Assembly (NCBI RefSeq): GCF_900105685.1
Contig: NZ_LT629781.1
Span: forward strand, 1,116,001-1,180,000
DNA: 64,000 bases
Direction: 5' to 3'
Origin: Verrucomicrobium sp. GAS474
GTDB taxonomy: Bacteria > Verrucomicrobiota > Verrucomicrobiia > Methylacidiphilales > GAS474
The position numbers and the translations under genes are program-made. Below, in pieces: positions 60,904 through 64,000 of the stretch (its first letter is position 1; each line of letters opens with the position of its first letter). A model generated the notes under the pieces. The model had not been told where the DNA came from. It searched no databases and saw only the letters and a list, made by a program, of their open reading frames with translations.

Positions 60904-62457
60904 TTAGTCCAACCATTTTGCGTGCCGCGCAAGAAATCGTGAGGAGGGAGGAGCGTGGAGGTTGATTCCCAGCTCGCGGCACAGAGCATCAAATCGAATC
61001 CTTTCGGAAAGCCCGACCGAAAAAGTTTCCTGTTCGCTCTCCAAAACACCAAACATTTCGACGACCGCGTCGAAGATCTCTTCGGGAGTATTGGGAACAA
61101 CTTCAACGGAATATCCGGGAATGGCAGCTGGATATTCTGCGTAGACCAAGGGGGAGTGGGCCATCTCGCGCAACGTCAGGAGGCGTTGATCTTTTGTGTC
61201 TCGAAAAAGAATGGGAATCCACGTATCGGGCGTTCCAAAGGCATTGCAGAAGAGTGGCGCAAAATTGGTGAACACAATCCTCTTCCCGAAAAGCTTGGCT
61301 GCAATAGACGGCCCCGAATTCGTTCCCAGGAAAAAACGACATGCACCCAAAAGGAAAATATCGAGGCTGTCCGATTTGCGGGTATCGTGAGCGTAATCCA
61401 ACACTTGTTCCATCGGCGGCAAGGGAGTCATGGTTCGATCTCCCATCCGGATGACCCATCCCCCCCGCCGGGTGATCTCCCGAATGGCCGGCAGATAATC
61501 GGCGACCTTCGCATTGCGGACTTCCCCCAGCCGTGTTTCCCTCACATGGAGAACGACGAACCAAGCGCCTTCCGGAAGCCCCATTTCCCTCAGCCGCTTT
61601 TCCCCGTCCTTCGTATGTTCTTCACGCAGGGTTAGGAAGGGGCCATTCCCTCGCCTTTCCCACTCCCTGCCTATTTGCGGTAAGCCATCATAGAAAAAAT
61701 CCCAACGATTCCCGCCGCCGTGCAAGAGCAGGTGCGGATCTTCCAGGGCGGCGATCACCTCCTGCAACTCCGTTTCCTCCTCGGTAACGAGATCGAAAAA
61801 GGGCTCCACGTAACTGAGCAAGCATGCGTTCGCGACGCGCTTCGGGTCAATCGCAAGCCGATTTCGTCTTCCTTCGGGGCCTTGAAGTTCTTGCTGCTGG
61901 GCATAGAAACCCAAAAGAGCAATGTGTCCGATCGCCAGAGTGTAGAACGATCCGAAATAACGAGTCCGTTCCGTATCGTACCCAAGGCGGCCTGCCAGGT
62001 GATCGCGGAGCAAACGTTGCTCTGTTACGACGGCAATCGCGCCGGGGACATCCCCCAACCGGAAATGGACGCCGGCAAGCTCTCGCCTTGCCCACATGCA
62101 TTCCGGTTCCCTCTTCAGACGATCCCGATACAAATCCTCAATTGCGCACAGGGATCGAACGCCGCGATAATGGACGCTCAGATGCTCGTAGAGATAGGCC
62201 AACTCGACCTCTCCGAGCAATCCTTTGAAGTTTTTTTCGATTTTCTTTAGCTGCCCCTTCGCCCGCTTCAAGGCTCCCATCTCGACAAGTTTCAGGAAAA
62301 TGCCCTTCGCATGTCCGTAATTTCTGGGAAAAAAGAGGAAAGCGTGGCTTTTCATGGCCACTAGCGCTTCATCCTGGCTCTCGTAGAGAGATTCGTAAAT
62401 CCAGCGGCGCATCCGCTTCAGGACCGGAATGTAAAGAGGTGGTAAGGGGATGCGCAT
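60904..62457 (-). CDS. TPR plus TIGR04372-type putative glycosyltransferase, paralog 5
   Basis: 517 residues from the ATG at 62457; the frame is open to 62547 with possible GTG or TTG starts that would add a basic stretch. TPR-like helices lie at about residues 50-180 (AIEDLYRDRLKREPECMWAR, ELAGVHFRLGDVPGAIAVV). Core: WFVVLHVRETRLGE, TRRGGWVIRMGDRTM, VLDYAHDTRKSDSLDIFL, CRFFLGTNSGPSIAAK, NTPEEIFDAVVEMFG. It is transcribed opposite to the other four paralogs and is the most compact. It lies upstream of the TPP-enzyme gene and may be co-transcribed with it (71-base gap). Confidence 0.77.
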   Translation of the reverse strand: MRIPLPPLYIPVLKRMRRWIYESLYESQDEALVAMKSHAFLFFPRNYGHAKGIFLKLVEMGALKRAKGQLKKIEKNFKGLLGEVELAYLYEHLSVHYRGVRSLCAIEDLYRDRLKREPECMWARRELAGVHFRLGDVPGAIAVVTEQRLLRDHLAGRLGYDTERTRYFGSFYTLAIGHIALLGFYAQQQELQGPEGRRNRLAIDPKRVANACLLSYVEPFFDLVTEEETELQEVIAALEDPHLLLHGGGNRWDFFYDGLPQIGREWERRGNGPFLTLREEHTKDGEKRLREMGLPEGAWFVVLHVRETRLGEVRNAKVADYLPAIREITRRGGWVIRMGDRTMTPLPPMEQVLDYAHDTRKSDSLDIFLLGACRFFLGTNSGPSIAAKLFGKRIVFTNFAPLFCNAFGTPDTWIPILFRDTKDQRLLTLREMAHSPLVYAEYPAAIPGYSVEVVPNTPEEIFDAVVEMFGVLESEQETFSVGLSERIRFDALCRELGINLHAPPSSRFLARHAKWLD

Positions 62458-62609
62458 GAAGCTAGGCAAGAGCCGGGTAAATCTGTATTTCACCGGGATC
62501 GTTTTTATTGACGATTCCGAAAAACAGTCTTTACCTGCCACCCTCAAAATTGAAATAGTTCAGTTTTTTTGTTGTTTAAAGGATTTTAGACATATAGCCA
62601 TGTAGACGG

Positions 62610-63200
62610 ATGTCAGACAATACCTCATTTCTCGGCCCCCTTTCTTCCTATGGAGCCCGTTTGAGCGTCGCGCTGGGGGCGTTCGATTGGGAGCCTGTCT
62701 CTCAAATGGCCTCCGATTTTCATGCTGCATGGCAGGAGGATCGCCAGATTTTCATCTGTGGCAATGGCGGCAGCGCGGCCAATGCCGTCCATTGGGGAAA
62801 CGATTTCCTCTATCCTATCGCCAAAAAGGGGACGGCCCGCGGCATCCGCATTCATTCCCTCAACGGTAATGAAGCCGTCACCACCTGCCTGGCCAACGAC
62901 ATCGGCTACGATCAAATTTTCTCCCATCAGCTGGCAACGTTCGCCCGCCGGGGAGATCTTCTCGTGACCCTTTCCGGGAGCGGCAATTCCTCCAATATCC
63001 TCGCCGTCCTCGATTCTGCCAAATCCTTGGGTCTCAAAAGCTACGCCATCGTCGGGTTCGACGGGGGCAAGGCGAAGGCCTTGGCCGATCTTCCCATCCA
63101 CATCGCGGTTCATGACATGCAGATAGCTGAAGACTTTCAGATGATCGTTTGCCACGCTCTCGTCCAATCCCTTCTCGCACACCCCGTTCCTTCTTTATGA
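62610..63200 (+). CDS. SIS-domain sugar isomerase (GmhA-like)
   Basis: 196 residues. ICGNGGSAANAVHWGNDF near residue 50 and VTLSGSGNSSNILAVLD near 117 are the phosphate-binding loops of the GmhA/DiaA type of SIS proteins. GmhA turns sedoheptulose 7-phosphate into D-glycero-heptose 7-phosphate. The family keeps the GNGGSA.DA.H motif seen here, so a heptose or related ketose-phosphate isomerase is plausible. It is coupled to the next gene (ATGA overlap) and diverges from the paralog-5 gene; the 152-base gap between them holds both promoters. Confidence 0.82.
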   Translation: MSDNTSFLGPLSSYGARLSVALGAFDWEPVSQMASDFHAAWQEDRQIFICGNGGSAANAVHWGNDFLYPIAKKGTARGIRIHSLNGNEAVTTCLANDIGYDQIFSHQLATFARRGDLLVTLSGSGNSSNILAVLDSAKSLGLKSYAIVGFDGGKAKALADLPIHIAVHDMQIAEDFQMIVCHALVQSLLAHPVPSL

Positions 63201-64000
63201 CCCCCCCTCCCGTCGTCGTCATCGGCAGCAACTCGATTTCCGGCGCCAGTTTTGTCGATTACCTTCTGAAAAAGGGCGAGTCCGTCATCGGTATGAGCCG
63301 TTCCCCCGAGCCCGTCGAGGCGCTCCTTCCTTACAAGATGTCGGGCCGTGCCGTTTCGGAAGCGTTCCGTTTCCTCCAGCTCGACCTCAACCACGATGTT
63401 GACCGGATCGCCGCCGAAATCAAAGCCGTCGAGGCTGCCTATGTGGTGAACTTCGCCGCGCAAAGCATGGTGGCCGAAAGCTGGCTTCATCCCGACCATT
63501 GGTACCAGACCAATGTTGTCGCGAACGTTCGACTGCACGAGAAATTGCGGCGTTTCGATTTCCTCAAGAAATACGTCCATATCTCGACTCCTGAAGTCTA
63601 CGGCTCCTGCAGCGGCAACGTGACGGAGGATGCCCCCTTCAATCCAAGCACGCCTTACGCCGCCTCCCGCGCCGCATGCGACCTGCACCTGCAGACCTTT
63701 TTCAAGAACTACAGATTCCCCGTCGTTTACACTCGCGCCGCAAACGTTTACGGTCCTGGCCAACAGCTCTACCGCATCATCCCCCGCACGATGCTCTTCA
63801 TCCGCCTCGGGCGGAAGTTGCAACTCCACGGCGGCGGACACTCGGTACGCTCCTTCATCCATCTGCGCGACGTCTCCGAAGGGACCTACCGGGTCCTGGC
63901 AGACGGCATTCCCGGCCAGTCCTATCACCTTTCCACCAAACGCTTCATCTCCATCCGCGACCTCGTCGCCCTCATTTGCCAAAGAATGGGGACGACGTTC
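63197..64000 (+). CDS. NAD-dependent nucleotide-sugar epimerase/dehydratase, partial (right edge)
   Basis: 268 residues visible from the ATG at 63197, overlapping the GmhA-like stop. It has the extended-SDR layout: VVVIGSNSISGASFVDYLL at the N-terminus, VVNFAAQSMVAESW, HISTPEVYGSC, TPYAASRAACDLHL, TRAANVYGPGQQLYRIIPR and SVRSFIHLRDVSEGTYRV. Two oddities: the dinucleotide loop is GSNSISG rather than GxxGxxG, and the active-site Lys of YxxxK is Arg. The remaining motifs resemble dTDP-glucose 4,6-dehydratase and GDP-mannose 4,6-dehydratase relatives. Likely makes a deoxy- or epimerised nucleotide sugar for the surface glycan. Confidence 0.85.
   Translation, partial: MTPPPVVVIGSNSISGASFVDYLLKKGESVIGMSRSPEPVEALLPYKMSGRAVSEAFRFLQLDLNHDVDRIAAEIKAVEAAYVVNFAAQSMVAESWLHPDHWYQTNVVANVRLHEKLRRFDFLKKYVHISTPEVYGSCSGNVTEDAPFNPSTPYAASRAACDLHLQTFFKNYRFPVVYTRAANVYGPGQQLYRIIPRTMLFIRLGRKLQLHGGGHSVRSFIHLRDVSEGTYRVLADGIPGQSYHLSTKRFISIRDLVALICQRMGTTF

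Noticed and set aside
42242-64000. Searched by eye for further copies of the TCTGC-type palindrome in the polysaccharide region
   Set aside because: Only scattered TATA-rich words without paired TGC/GCA arms were found.
1-64000. CRISPR arrays, rRNA genes, complete tRNA genes, insertion sequences
   Set aside because: No regular spaced repeats, no rRNA-like stretches, no intact cloverleaf and no transposase genes were recognised.

Overview
The window looks like a chromosomal segment of a Verrucomicrobiota bacterium. The main signs are a Verru_Chthon pilin-like gene cassette at the left edge, a PEP-CTERM protein built of autotransporter-type beta-strand repeats, a type II secretion-like secretin, and many exported carbohydrate-active proteins with few Shine-Dalgarno sites. 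The exact genus cannot be told from the sequence.

Bases 1 to about 41300 are very GC rich and form a glycan-degradation region. In order they hold: a pilin-like cassette (B, C and the start of A, minus strand); a large exported beta-propeller protein; an operon of a small exported protein, a secretin and a sialate O-acetylesterase-like enzyme; a GH65-like enzyme with a PEP-CTERM beta-strand repeat protein; an exported CBM9-like protein with a heparinase II/III-like protein; a Gfo/Idh/MocA dehydrogenase with a xylose-isomerase-like TIM barrel protein; a GntR/LacI-type regulator; two giant exported putative glycosidases, a small exported protein and a sodium:solute symporter; and a minus-strand group with a putative TIM-barrel glycosidase, a GH65 enzyme and an ADP-ribosylglycohydrolase-like protein, facing an AraC-family regulator.

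The most notable signal in this part is a repeated palindrome, roughly TCTGCTTATAAGCAGA. It sits in front of nearly every operon between 3.2 and 38.9 kb, including the regulator's own gene, the secretin operon and the pilin-like cassette. I saw no copy after 42 kb. The reading I favour, by inference, is one sugar-responsive regulon that joins glycan breakdown, uptake and a dedicated secretion or surface-display apparatus under the local GntR/LacI-type regulator.

Bases 41273 to 42241 are a non-coding junction with what looks like a decayed 3' piece of a serine tRNA gene. After it the base composition drops clearly and the content changes to surface-polysaccharide synthesis (42.2 to 64 kb): five paralogous TPR plus TIGR04372-type putative glycosyltransferases and a shorter sixth relative, four short-chain dehydrogenases, a Wzm/Wzt-like ABC exporter, two methyltransferases, a zinc-type alcohol dehydrogenase, a family 2 glycosyltransferase, a thiamine-diphosphate enzyme, a SIS-domain sugar isomerase and a nucleotide-sugar epimerase/dehydratase cut by the right edge. 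This is probably a capsule or O-antigen locus making an unusual sugar.
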